Shown: positions 1 through 6,943 of the stretch, piece by piece
Layout of the letters: each line of letters starts with the position of its first letter
Numbering within the stretch: position 1 is the first letter of the stretch
Assembly: GCA_001801485.1 (NCBI GenBank)
Contig: MGXV01000095.1
Coordinates: 1-11,433, forward strand
From: Gammaproteobacteria bacterium RIFCSPHIGHO2_12_FULL_37_14
GTDB lineage: Bacteria; Pseudomonadota; Gammaproteobacteria; DSM-16500
Length of the DNA stretch: 11,433 nt
Direction of reading: 5' to 3'
Made by a program: the position numbers and the translations under genes
Notes under the pieces: generated by a model
The model's input: only the letters and a program-made list of their open reading frames with translations
The model's database searches: none
Told to the model about the DNA's origin: nothing

Positions 1-1
1 A

Positions 2-1333
2 AATCCAGGAGTCCCTAAGTGGCATTTTCTTGATGAATCACCTGTTATCGGTAACGTGACTATTTTTCAGAAAAAAAAGGGACGCCGCCATTATCTTATT
101 GGGGAAACAGGATCAGAAGAGAAAGTTATCAGCCGTGCTGCATTCTTGGCTATTCAAAAAAATCAGCTTAAACGATGTTCAGAGATGAAAACATCTCTAG
201 AAACAATCAAACGGGAAAGTATACAAAAAAGAATAGAAGAATTTTTATCTCCTGCACGAATATTTTACTTTGATGGAGGAGAAGAGAAAATTGACATAGA
301 AAAGTGTAGATCAAGTATTACCTTACAAAGAAGTAGTTTCTATCTGAATGGCCGGTTATTAGCTGCCGGGAAGAAGGTATATAAATACAATCTCGAGCGG
401 ATAATTACTGAGCATGATCATTGGTACTATCATAAGTATTTATCACGTCATCTTTTATTTCAAGAGATATTACAAAAAGCACGAGTTCCAGATGGGGTGG
501 CACTTTATTCCAAATGCAAGATAAATTCCAAGACAGATGGAAAATATAAAAAATATTGTGTGCTTGATGGAAAAAATGGTACCCAGCATAAAGTTCTGTC
601 CGAGAAAACATTCAAAGATGAATATGGTAGAGCATCTTATAATAAATTATGTTACTCAGATGAAAAGAAATATCTCCCAAAAGATGCAAAAATAAATAAT
701 TTTTTAAAGAACGCTGAATGCCTATATAATAACAAAACATGGAATCGTATCGATAAATCTACTTTGACTCCAGAGCAGATAGAAATACGTCACTCACGCT
801 TTTTTTTCTCAGATAGTTCTAATTTTTTTATGCTAGTTCCCGAAGAAAGTAAAATTGAGACAAAAAATGATGCTTGTAGTGCCAGTAAAACAAATCGGAA
901 AAGAAAGAAAATTGATAACCACGGTATCAGCAAAAATGAAAATAATGAAAATGGGGACCAGCTAGATATAGAAATGGAAGAGGTATCACCTCAAGACACT
1001 TATCAAGATATTTCTACAAATGAGGGATTACAAACGCAGTCGACATTAGCGATAGATTATCTCAATGATAACAGTTTCATCGACTTTGAAGATGCAGAAC
1101 TTCATGGATTTTTCTCAAATCTTCAGCAAAGCTCTACTATTCAAGAGGAGCCTACTCAAGAAACAGTGCTACCTCCAGATAGTTCTACAATGACAGAAGA
1201 AGCTAGCTTAAAAAAAGATTCTTACTTTGGGAGTCCTAGTAGTCCAGGATTTTTTCTACCATCCAGTCCAACAAACGAAGATTTCAATGAGTTTTTTAAG
1301 AGCTTAGAAGATAAAAACAAACTTGAATTTTAA
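2..1333 (+). CDS. Unrecognised effector-like protein, 5'-truncated by the window edge
   Basis: I do not recognise this family. The reading frame is open to the left edge (18 sense codons before the first in-window GTG at 56), so the gene almost certainly starts upstream and 443 codons of its 3' part are seen. The first two thirds are Lys/Tyr-rich and contain two similar short modules at 83-145 and 545-613 (pattern Y-x-V/I-x(2-4)-G-S/T-x(2)-K-V-I/L-S-x(3)-F). A basic cluster RKRKK (896-910) resembles a monopartite nuclear localisation signal. After it comes a Glu/Asp/Gln-rich low-complexity region, then a tail with three Ser-Pro dipeptides (1229-1270), ending SLEDKNKLEF. No signal peptide or membrane helix is visible in this part. 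Glu-rich C-termini with a hydrophobic residue near the end are common in Dot/Icm type IV substrates, so a secreted, host-acting role is inferred and not shown. The gene converges on secF with a 28-nt gap. Confidence 0.72.
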   Translation, partial: NPGVPKWHFLDESPVIGNVTIFQKKKGRRHYLIGETGSEEKVISRAAFLAIQKNQLKRCSEMKTSLETIKRESIQKRIEEFLSPARIFYFDGGEEKIDIEKCRSSITLQRSSFYLNGRLLAAGKKVYKYNLERIITEHDHWYYHKYLSRHLLFQEILQKARVPDGVALYSKCKINSKTDGKYKKYCVLDGKNGTQHKVLSEKTFKDEYGRASYNKLCYSDEKKYLPKDAKINNFLKNAECLYNNKTWNRIDKSTLTPEQIEIRHSRFFFSDSSNFFMLVPEESKIETKNDACSASKTNRKRKKIDNHGISKNENNENGDQLDIEMEEVSPQDTYQDISTNEGLQTQSTLAIDYLNDNSFIDFEDAELHGFFSNLQQSSTIQEEPTQETVLPPDSSTMTEEASLKKDSYFGSPSSPGFFLPSSPTNEDFNEFFKSLEDKNKLEF

Positions 1334-1361
1334 ATGATAAAAATCTTAAGCTAAGCATATT

Positions 1362-2297
1362 TTAAGGCCGCTCATCCACTTCTTTGGGTGGCGGTATCAG
1401 GTGGTGACGATCAAGCCCTAAACTGATAGTCAATGAACCAGCAACATAAATTGACGAGTACGTACCGACAACAATTCCTATAATTAATGCTAATGAAAAA
1501 CCATGTAATAAACTGCCGCCCAAAAAGAATAAAGCCAAAACGACCGTTAACGTTAATACCGATGTCATAATCGTACGCGAAAGCGTTTGATTGATTGACT
1601 CATTCATTATTTCTAACGCATCTGCTTTACGCATTTTACGAAAATTTTCACGAACTCGATCAAAAATGACAATGGTGTCATTTAAAGAATACCCAATCAC
1701 TGTTAAAATTGCTGCAAGTGCAATAAGATTAAATTCAATCTGTAGAAAAGAAAAAATCCCCAAAATAATAATGGGGTCATGCACCAATGCTACCGTTGAA
1801 CCAATAGCAAAACGCATATCAAAACGAAAAGCAATATAGACCATCGTCCCTAATAAAGCAAAAAGAATTGCCAGCGTGCTCTTGCTCGTCATTTCCTTGC
1901 CTACTTGTGGGCCAATATAATTTACTTGTTCGATTTTTGCAGTGGGCAAGGCTTGCATCACCTGTTTTACTATCTCCATTTGCGCTTGATTATCCATCAT
2001 GGCTGCATTTTTATCTTTCGACACTAAGGTGACTAATACATCTTTAGACGTACCGTAGCTCATAACAACTGCTTCAGGGAAACCAATCGTTTCTAATTGA
2101 GAACGAATTTCAGTTAAATTTGCTTCTACAGGAAAACTCAGTTGAATTTGCGTACCACCCGTAAAATCAAGTCCCCAATTTAATCCATAAAAACCTAAAG
2201 AGACAATCGAAAATAAAAAAAGAATCACAGAAAAAATGGCGGCCCATTTGCGTTGAGCCATAAAATTGATATTAGTATTGTGCTTAAAAAATTCCAC
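1362..2297 (-). CDS. secF: Protein translocase subunit SecF
   Basis: SecF is an inner-membrane RND-type subunit that with SecD uses the proton-motive force to help pull preproteins through SecYEG. The 311-residue product is of normal length. TM1 lies at about residues 18-40 and runs directly into the family signature GLDFTGGTQIQLSF (42-55). A periplasmic domain follows (about 56-138), then five helices between about 140 and 292. TM4 carries IGYSLNDTIVIFDRVREN (201-218), with the Asp residues expected in the proton path. The start is GTG at 2297, 4 nt after the secD stop, with an AGGAA about 10 nt upstream that lies inside the end of secD, so translation is probably coupled. It is the last gene of yajC-secD-secF. 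No strong intrinsic terminator is seen after it; only a weak 4-bp stem followed by a T run occurs around 1340-1355. Confidence 0.97.
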   Translation of the reverse strand: MEFFKHNTNINFMAQRKWAAIFSVILFLFSIVSLGFYGLNWGLDFTGGTQIQLSFPVEANLTEIRSQLETIGFPEAVVMSYGTSKDVLVTLVSKDKNAAMMDNQAQMEIVKQVMQALPTAKIEQVNYIGPQVGKEMTSKSTLAILFALLGTMVYIAFRFDMRFAIGSTVALVHDPIIILGIFSFLQIEFNLIALAAILTVIGYSLNDTIVIFDRVRENFRKMRKADALEIMNESINQTLSRTIMTSVLTLTVVLALFFLGGSLLHGFSLALIIGIVVGTYSSIYVAGSLTISLGLDRHHLIPPPKEVDERP

Positions 2298-2301
2298 GAC
2301 T

Positions 2302-4173
2302 CTAAATTCCTATCGATATGCGTTGTAAGGGACGACCGCCATAGAGCAAATTAACGATTGCTCGTGTGCCAGTGATGGCTGTAAACATCGAGGTAATCAA
2401 ACCAACGGTGACTGTAATCGCTAAACCTTTTACCACTCCTGATCCTAAACTAAATAAAATTAACATGACAATGAGAGTCGTTAAGTTAGCATCTAAAATA
2501 GTGACGAAAGCACGCTCATATCCCGCATGAATACTCGCTTGTACACCCATGCCACGTCGCAATTCTTCACGAATACGCTCAAATATTAAAACATTCGCAT
2601 CGACTGCCATACCCAAGGTCAATACGATTCCTGCAATTCCTGGCAATGTGAGTGTTGCGCCTAATAATGATAAAATCGCCACGATAAGTACTAAATTCAT
2701 CACCAGCGCCACATCAGCAATCAAACCCATTAACCCATAATAAAACACCATAAATATCACTACCAAAGCCGTACCTACTTCTATTGAAAGCATGCCCATA
2801 TGAATATTTTGCTTGCCTAAACTTGGACCAACCTGGCGTTCTTCAATAATCGATACTGGTGCTGGTAAAGCGCCTGCTCGTAATAACAATGCCAAGGTGC
2901 GTGCCTCATTTTGTCCACTTAACCCGGTTATTTGGAAATTACTTCCCAAAGCGCTTTGAACAGTTGCCACACTAATGACTCGTCTATCCGTTTGATAGAC
3001 TACCGTTTTTTGATTATTTTCAATTTTAGTGATCGGTTTTATTTCTACAAAAACAACGGCCATCGGTTTACCAACATTTTCTGCTGTCGTTTTGGTAAAT
3101 AAACTATCACCGGCACCCCCTAAACGAACCTGAACATCCGGTCGACCATCTTCTCCCATTCCTGAGGTAGCACTAACAATCGAGGAACCACGTAAAATAA
3201 TTTGGTTCTTTAACAGAATGGGTTGATTCTGATAAGAATACAATCGAGAATCTGTGCTAATAGCATTTCCTTGTGCAACTGATAACGCATTCTGTTCAAC
3301 ATCTACTAAATGAAATTCTAACGTGGCTGTTTTACCTAAAATATTTTTCGCTTCTGCTGTATCTTGTATGCCTGGCAAATCAACCGATACGCGACTCTCG
3401 CCTTGTTGTTGAACAATCGCTTCGGAAACTCCTAATTCATTCACTCGATTACGCAAGGTATTCATCGCCTGCTCTAAAATTTCTTGTTTCGCTTGAAATA
3501 AGGCAGCAGGTGATAATATTCCTTGTAATATAAAGTTGCCGTTAGTCTTTTGCTTATCCCAAGCAAATTCAGTATAACGACGATTCACTAAACTATACGC
3601 CGTATCGAGCGCTTCTTGATTACGAAATTGCACGGCAATTTGATTATCAGATTGTCGATTGATAGCCGAATAACGGATGTGCTCATCACGCAGTGCTTGC
3701 CCGACTCCACGTAAATCGCCTTCAATACGTTGTTGGATGACCGTATTGACTTCAACTTGCAGTAAAAAATGCACGCCACCTCGTAAATCTAATCCTAGTT
3801 TCATCGGTACAGCACCAAATGATTTCAACCATTTGGGTGTACCTGGGGAAAGATTTAACGCTACCAAATAATTATCACCTAAAATTTGCTGAATAATTTC
3901 TTTAGCTTTGAATTGCGTATCTGTAGAAGAAAAGCGAAATAATAATGTATGATCTTGAAAAAGAATATCTTGATAAGCAATACCAGCACTGTGTAAGGCA
4001 TTTTTAACTTGTTCGGCAACCTGTGCATCAATAGTGGTTGAATTTGTTCCCATCATCTGCACAGCCGGATATTCACGATATAAATTAGGTGCAGCATAAA
4101 GAAATGCTACAACAATAATTAAACATATAAGAATATATTTCCAAATCGGGTAACGATTAATGAGAGTAGCCAT
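2302..4173 (-). CDS. secD: Protein translocase subunit SecD
   Basis: SecD partners SecF in the Sec holotranslocon and drives the late stages of protein export with the proton-motive force. The product has 623 residues, close to the usual length in gammaproteobacteria. TM1 is at about residues 11-29. The periplasmic P1 domain includes KLGLDLRGGVHFLLQVEV (125-142) and VDLPGIQDTAEAKNILGKTA (264-283). The C-terminal five-helix RND domain spans about 460-610 and contains GMAVDANVLIFERIREELRR (521-540); Asp525 is the conserved membrane acidic residue. The ATG start lies 21 nt after the yajC stop. I see no clear Shine-Dalgarno sequence in that gap, which may mean it relies on re-initiation from yajC. 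No frameshift or missing motif was noticed. Confidence 0.97.
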   Translation of the reverse strand: MATLINRYPIWKYILICLIIVVAFLYAAPNLYREYPAVQMMGTNSTTIDAQVAEQVKNALHSAGIAYQDILFQDHTLLFRFSSTDTQFKAKEIIQQILGDNYLVALNLSPGTPKWLKSFGAVPMKLGLDLRGGVHFLLQVEVNTVIQQRIEGDLRGVGQALRDEHIRYSAINRQSDNQIAVQFRNQEALDTAYSLVNRRYTEFAWDKQKTNGNFILQGILSPAALFQAKQEILEQAMNTLRNRVNELGVSEAIVQQQGESRVSVDLPGIQDTAEAKNILGKTATLEFHLVDVEQNALSVAQGNAISTDSRLYSYQNQPILLKNQIILRGSSIVSATSGMGEDGRPDVQVRLGGAGDSLFTKTTAENVGKPMAVVFVEIKPITKIENNQKTVVYQTDRRVISVATVQSALGSNFQITGLSGQNEARTLALLLRAGALPAPVSIIEERQVGPSLGKQNIHMGMLSIEVGTALVVIFMVFYYGLMGLIADVALVMNLVLIVAILSLLGATLTLPGIAGIVLTLGMAVDANVLIFERIREELRRGMGVQASIHAGYERAFVTILDANLTTLIVMLILFSLGSGVVKGLAITVTVGLITSMFTAITGTRAIVNLLYGGRPLQRISIGI

Positions 4174-4194
4174 GAAAGATAAAATCCAGATATT

Positions 4195-4557
4195 TTATTC
4201 TAGCGTTTTTAATGTGCCTTTAGGCAATAAGCTAGCAACAGACGTTTTTTGCATCACTACTTCGACATTGTTAGCTATCGATAAAGTGACATAGGGATCG
4301 GCAATTTTCGTGATACGTCCCAACAATCCTCCTGCCATCACGACCTCATCACCTTTTGCTAAGGATTTCAATAAATTTTGTTGCTCTTTTACGCGCTTAT
4401 TTTGTGGTCGCCAAATAGCAAAATAAATAAAAAGGAAAAAAATAACGATCATAATGATAAAAGACATGCCTCCTCCCTGCTGGCTACCAGCAGTAAAAGG
4501 TGAGGTAGATTCAGCATAAGCATCCGATATTATAAAATTGGTGAGTAGATTTAACAT
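4195..4557 (-). CDS. yajC: Sec translocon accessory protein YajC
   Basis: YajC is a small single-span inner-membrane protein of the SecDF-YajC complex; its exact contribution to export is modest and not fully defined. The 120-residue product has a short N-terminal extension ending AYA (residues 13-15), one transmembrane helix at about 31-49, the conserved junction WRPQNKR (49-55), and a cytosolic beta-rich domain with KGDEVVMAGGLLGRI (68-82). The ATG is preceded by AAGGAGAT at good spacing, which supports this start. It is the first gene of the yajC-secD-secF run. The neighbour upstream is queA, not the usual tgt, and a terminator hairpin lies between them, so yajC probably needs its own promoter; I could not identify a convincing one. 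Confidence 0.95.
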   Translation of the reverse strand: MLNLLTNFIISDAYAESTSPFTAGSQQGGGMSFIIMIVIFFLFIYFAIWRPQNKRVKEQQNLLKSLAKGDEVVMAGGLLGRITKIADPYVTLSIANNVEVVMQKTSVASLLPKGTLKTLE

Positions 4558-4584
4558 ACATCTCCTTTATTTAGTCGCTATGTT

Positions 4585-4627
4585 GTCATCCACGGCCCTG
4601 AGTTCGTCGAAGGGTGCACGAGATGAC
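4585..4627. repeat. REP-like imperfect palindrome upstream of yajC
   Basis: Outer arms GTCATC (4585-4590) and GATGAC (4622-4627) flank an inner dyad CCCT (4596-4599) / AGGG (4611-4614). The core, CCCTGAGTTCGTCGAAGGG, resembles short palindromic repeats that I recall being scattered through many proteobacterial genomes. Only one such copy occurs in this window, so its repetitive nature cannot be shown here. It lies between the queA terminator and the yajC ribosome-binding site, where tgt would normally be. Confidence 0.5.
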
Positions 4628-4633
4628 TCGGAA

Positions 4634-4659
4634 AAACCCGAAAGCTTGCTTTCGGGTTT
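4634..4659 (-). terminator. Intrinsic terminator after queA
   Basis: A perfect 11-bp stem (4634-4644 pairing with 4649-4659) closes a 4-nt loop. Read on the minus strand the stem runs into a short T tract (4632-4636, partly shared with the stem base). It lies 63 nt after the queA stop codon, which suits termination of the queA transcript. The short T tract means some read-through into yajC is possible. Confidence 0.75.
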
Positions 4660-4722
4660 AAATTATAAACTGTTTTTTAATCCCGTCAAACGTGAATCTC
4701 CTAACTCATGCCATTTCTCCAA

Positions 4723-5748
4723 TTAAGGAAAAATCATCATGGCATCGCCATAACTATAAAAACGATACGATTTTTCGGTAGCTAATCGATAAGCGCGCAT
4801 CACATTTTCATATCCACCAAATGCACAGACTAGCATCAATAAAGTCGAACTCGGTAGATGTAGATTGGTAATCAATGCCTCTACACAACGAAATTGGTAG
4901 CCAGGATAAATAAAAATACTTGTATCTCCCTGGTAAGGCTCTATATTTCCATTTTGTGTTGCTGTCTCAAGCGCACGTAGACTGGTCGTACCAACAGCAA
5001 TGACTCGTCTACCTTCGGATTTTGCTCGTGCAACTTGATTACATAAATCGAGCGACACTTCGAATCTTTCCGCATGCATTTTATGTTCTTGAATATTTTC
5101 AACTCGAACAGGTGTAAAGGTACCTGAGCCAATATGAAGAGTTAAAAAACCAAATTCAACTTGTTTATGACGTAAAGCCTGTAATAACTCTTCATCAAAA
5201 TGAAATCCTGCCGTAGGAGCTGCCACCGCGCCTTTATGTTTTGCGTAAATTGTTTGATATCGCTCGTTATCACTTTTTTCTGGCGCTCGTTGCATATAAT
5301 GAGGCAGTGGTATTTGACCCATTTCTTCAACTATCTCAAGAATCGTTTTATCCGTTTGACGATAACAAAGCTCATAAAATTGATGAAATTTATTCGTGAT
5401 ATCAAGATACGTATCATCAGAAAAAATCAAACGATCGCCTATTCGTGGCGGCTTGCTAACACGAATTTGAGCTAACATGCATTGATCATCCAGAATACGT
5501 TCAACGAATACTTCCGCTTTACCTCCCGTCACTTTATATCCATGAAGCCTTGCTGGAATCACTTTGGTGTCATTAAAAATTAATAAATCTCCTTTTTTAA
5601 ATAAAGCAATAATTTGGTCAAAACGCCGATGATTAATTTCCCCTGTTAACCTATTTAAACACATCAGACGACTTTCGCTCCGATTAGGTAATGGATGGCG
5701 AGCAATGAGTTTTTGCGGTAATTCAAAGTGAAAATCATTTAAATGCAT
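4723..5748 (-). CDS. queA: S-adenosylmethionine:tRNA ribosyltransferase-isomerase QueA
   Basis: QueA transfers and rearranges the ribosyl group of S-adenosylmethionine onto 7-aminomethyl-7-deazaguanine at the tRNA wobble position, giving epoxyqueuosine, the penultimate step of queuosine synthesis in the cytosol. The 341-residue product has the expected length and motifs: N-terminus MHLNDFHFELPQKLIARHPL, FNDTKVIPARLHG (58-70), APTAGFHFDEELL (177-189), LTLHIGSGTFTPV (202-214), GTTSLRALE (253-261) and the C-terminal FYSYGDAMMIF (330-340). I place the start at the ATG ending at 5748, because the family begins this way and an AGGT lies 6 nt upstream. A TTG at 5766 would add six unconserved residues. 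A long hairpin sits in its leader (5765-5797). Unlike most gammaproteobacteria, tgt does not follow it. Confidence 0.96.
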   Translation of the reverse strand: MHLNDFHFELPQKLIARHPLPNRSESRLMCLNRLTGEINHRRFDQIIALFKKGDLLIFNDTKVIPARLHGYKVTGGKAEVFVERILDDQCMLAQIRVSKPPRIGDRLIFSDDTYLDITNKFHQFYELCYRQTDKTILEIVEEMGQIPLPHYMQRAPEKSDNERYQTIYAKHKGAVAAPTAGFHFDEELLQALRHKQVEFGFLTLHIGSGTFTPVRVENIQEHKMHAERFEVSLDLCNQVARAKSEGRRVIAVGTTSLRALETATQNGNIEPYQGDTSIFIYPGYQFRCVEALITNLHLPSSTLLMLVCAFGGYENVMRAYRLATEKSYRFYSYGDAMMIFP

Positions 5749-5764
5749 ACTTTTACCTATGATC

Positions 5765-5797
5765 AACGATTAAATTGTGAGCAATTTCTTAATCGTT
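5765..5797 (-). promoter_or_regulatory. Bulged hairpin in the queA leader
   Basis: AACGATTAA (5765-5773) is a perfect inverted match to TTAATCGTT (5789-5797). Inside it, ATTG (5774-5777) pairs with CAAT (5782-5785) around a TGAG loop, giving a 13-bp stem with a 3-nt bulge on one arm. In the queA mRNA it would end about 16 nt before the start codon and just upstream of the ribosome-binding site. It could stabilise or regulate the leader, or be an operator in DNA. It lacks the T tract of a terminator. Structure is seen; function is inferred. Confidence 0.5.
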
Positions 5798-5907
5798 AAA
5801 CCGATTTTAGCTGATACCTCTTTAGCAATAACTTGTGTAAATTTTGCTTATAGAGTGAGCAGCTTTTATTGAGATCTGGAAATTGACCTATTCCGATTAA
5901 AATACCA

Positions 5908-5943
5908 ATGTTAGCTTAGAACTTTTAATGTCAACGCTAACAT
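5908..5943. repeat. 8-bp inverted repeat upstream of the small-ORF promoter
   Basis: ATGTTAGC (5908-5915) is repeated in inverted orientation as GCTAACAT (5936-5943), separated by 20 nt. It lies at and upstream of the proposed -35 element of the 52-residue gene. It could be a regulator binding site, but a dyad of this size in AT-rich DNA may also be chance. Confidence 0.3.
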
Positions 5944-5971
5944 GACTCTAAGTATAGAAATATTATATAAT
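5942..5971 (+). promoter_or_regulatory. Sigma70-type promoter for the 52-residue gene, with a dyad over the -10
   Basis: A consensus TATAAT (5966-5971) lies 18 bp after ATGACT (5942-5947, four of six matches to TTGACA). Transcription would start near 5978, about 65 nt before the ATG at 6043. The -10 sits inside a perfect 8-bp inverted repeat, ATAGAAAT (5954-5961) / ATTTCTAT (5970-5977), an arrangement that a repressor could use. The -10 is strong; the -35 is only fair. Confidence 0.55.
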
Positions 5972-6042
5972 TTCTATCTAAAATGGATTTTATCTGAGCG
6001 TAGTTATCTTTTTTAGTTTGTAGTTTAATCCAAGGAAGGAAT

Positions 6043-6201
6043 ATGCAAAAGGAAAATGTTATTGATTTATTGGCTTATCGCCAACAGCTAAATACAGAAA
6101 ATGAATTAGCGCCAAAAGCGACTACTATTAGTAAAGATCTTGAAGCTGCAATACAACACTTAATTTTACAATTACGTGAATTTGGGCCGATCAAGATGTG
6201 A
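6043..6201 (+). CDS. Small 52-residue cytosolic protein
   Basis: The product has 52 residues, beginning MQKENVIDLLAYRQQL and ending LREFGPIKM. The start is well supported: two overlapping AGGA cores (6032-6040) precede the ATG, and a good TATAAT lies upstream. It is hydrophilic with predicted helices at both ends and has no membrane segment or cysteine. The N-terminal NVIDLLAYR pattern resembles small uncharacterised proteins of gammaproteobacteria that I recall only loosely, so I give no family name. It is divergent from queA and converges on a membrane-protein gene, with a nested palindrome between them that may end transcription. The strong translation signals, rather than its length, are the reason for calling it. 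Confidence 0.68.
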   Translation: MQKENVIDLLAYRQQLNTENELAPKATTISKDLEAAIQHLILQLREFGPIKM

Positions 6202-6231
6202 GGCTAGTGCCTAAACTTGACATCCACAAGC

Positions 6232-6279
6232 TATCTGTTCGTCCTAAATGTGCGAAGCACATCTCAATACGAACAGATA
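6232..6279. repeat. Nested perfect palindrome between convergent genes, REP-like
   Basis: The outer arms TATCTGTTCGT (6232-6242) and ACGAACAGATA (6269-6279) are perfectly complementary over 11 bp. A second perfect stem, ATGTGC (6248-6253) and GCACAT (6257-6262), lies inside and closes a GAA loop. The element is 48 bp and sits 30 bp after the stop of the small gene and 40 bp from the end of the 180-residue gene, where a bidirectional terminator would fit. There is no clear T tract on either strand, so a REP-like mobile palindrome is equally possible. Confidence 0.65.
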
Positions 6280-6319
6280 TATACCCATAAAAATATGATG
6301 TACAAGCAAGAAAAAATAA

Positions 6320-6862
6320 TTAAGCTTTCACTAGTTTTGCCATGACTAACCCTGCAAAAAACCAACCAATTAATAGATCTGCTAGGTTGATTAATGTGTA
6401 GTGCACATTAAATCCCCACCAATTCCAATAAGGCACATTGGCTATTATTCCTGCAGTAAGCGCAAATATAAGAATAAAACCAACACGGCCAAAGTAGGTT
6501 TGACCCGCTGTTTTAGTTAACATCCAGGCAACCAAAATAGCAGCAATGATTTGAGTCGTTAAACCAATTAACATTGGCTTAGCCATGGAAGGACTCATGC
6601 CTTGTAAATTTACAGAAGCAAAAACTTGCGGCATCTGTTGGGTAGTTGCTCCTGGTTGAGTCTCCATTTGCTTAAGAGGTAAAATATAAATTCCCGACCC
6701 AGAAGTATTAGAAACAATGGCTTGTGTGATAGCTGTTTCATCACTAAAGCTATTTAATGTAGTCATATGCCATGGTAATACCATCCAGGATATCGCACTC
6801 CAGATAAACAAAATAATACCGCCAATTATTCCATTTTTTATACAATTTGAGCAGGTAGACAT
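6320..6862 (-). CDS. Four-helix membrane protein with N-terminal CxxC
   Basis: I do not recognise this family with certainty. The 180-residue product has four likely membrane helices at about residues 11-31, 97-115, 127-146 and 156-177. A roughly 60-residue hydrophilic loop (about 33-93), Ser/Thr/Gln/Met-rich, lies between the first two. The N-terminus has Cys4 and Cys7 (CSNC) just before helix 1, and a tryptophan-rich stretch (VPYWNWWGFNVHY, 143-155) lies between helices 3 and 4. The ATG follows AGGGAG at 7-nt spacing, which supports this start. It lies 81 nt after another membrane-protein gene on the same strand and may be co-transcribed with it. It has no visible catalytic motif, so I give only a membrane location. 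Confidence 0.8.
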   Translation of the reverse strand: MSTCSNCIKNGIIGGIILFIWSAISWMVLPWHMTTLNSFSDETAITQAIVSNTSGSGIYILPLKQMETQPGATTQQMPQVFASVNLQGMSPSMAKPMLIGLTTQIIAAILVAWMLTKTAGQTYFGRVGFILIFALTAGIIANVPYWNWWGFNVHYTLINLADLLIGWFFAGLVMAKLVKA

Positions 6863-6943
6863 CCGAGAACTCCCTATCGTTAAAAATACTACTAATACCC
6901 CAATTCTAATGAAGGAGCAATAGAATCCTGATCAAAGATTATT

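Noticed and set aside
56..58. GTG as the true start of the first gene
   Set aside because: The frame is open for 18 codons to the window edge with protein-like sequence and no good ribosome-binding site before the GTG, so the gene most likely begins upstream.
1334..1361. Terminator between the first gene and secF
   Set aside because: Only a 4-bp stem with a 3-nt loop before a T run; too weak to call.
4723..5480. Antisense and out-of-frame short frames over queA, secD, secF and the paralogues
   Set aside because: They overlap well-supported genes, lack ribosome-binding sites and have shadow-like composition.
5749..5766. Longer queA starting at TTG 5766
   Set aside because: The added residues are not conserved in QueA, and the ATG at 5748 has the expected N-terminal sequence and a ribosome-binding site.
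5773..5786. lac-operator-like string AATTGTGAGCAATT
   Set aside because: It is part of the queA leader hairpin, lacks the full operator, and nothing nearby suggests a LacI system.
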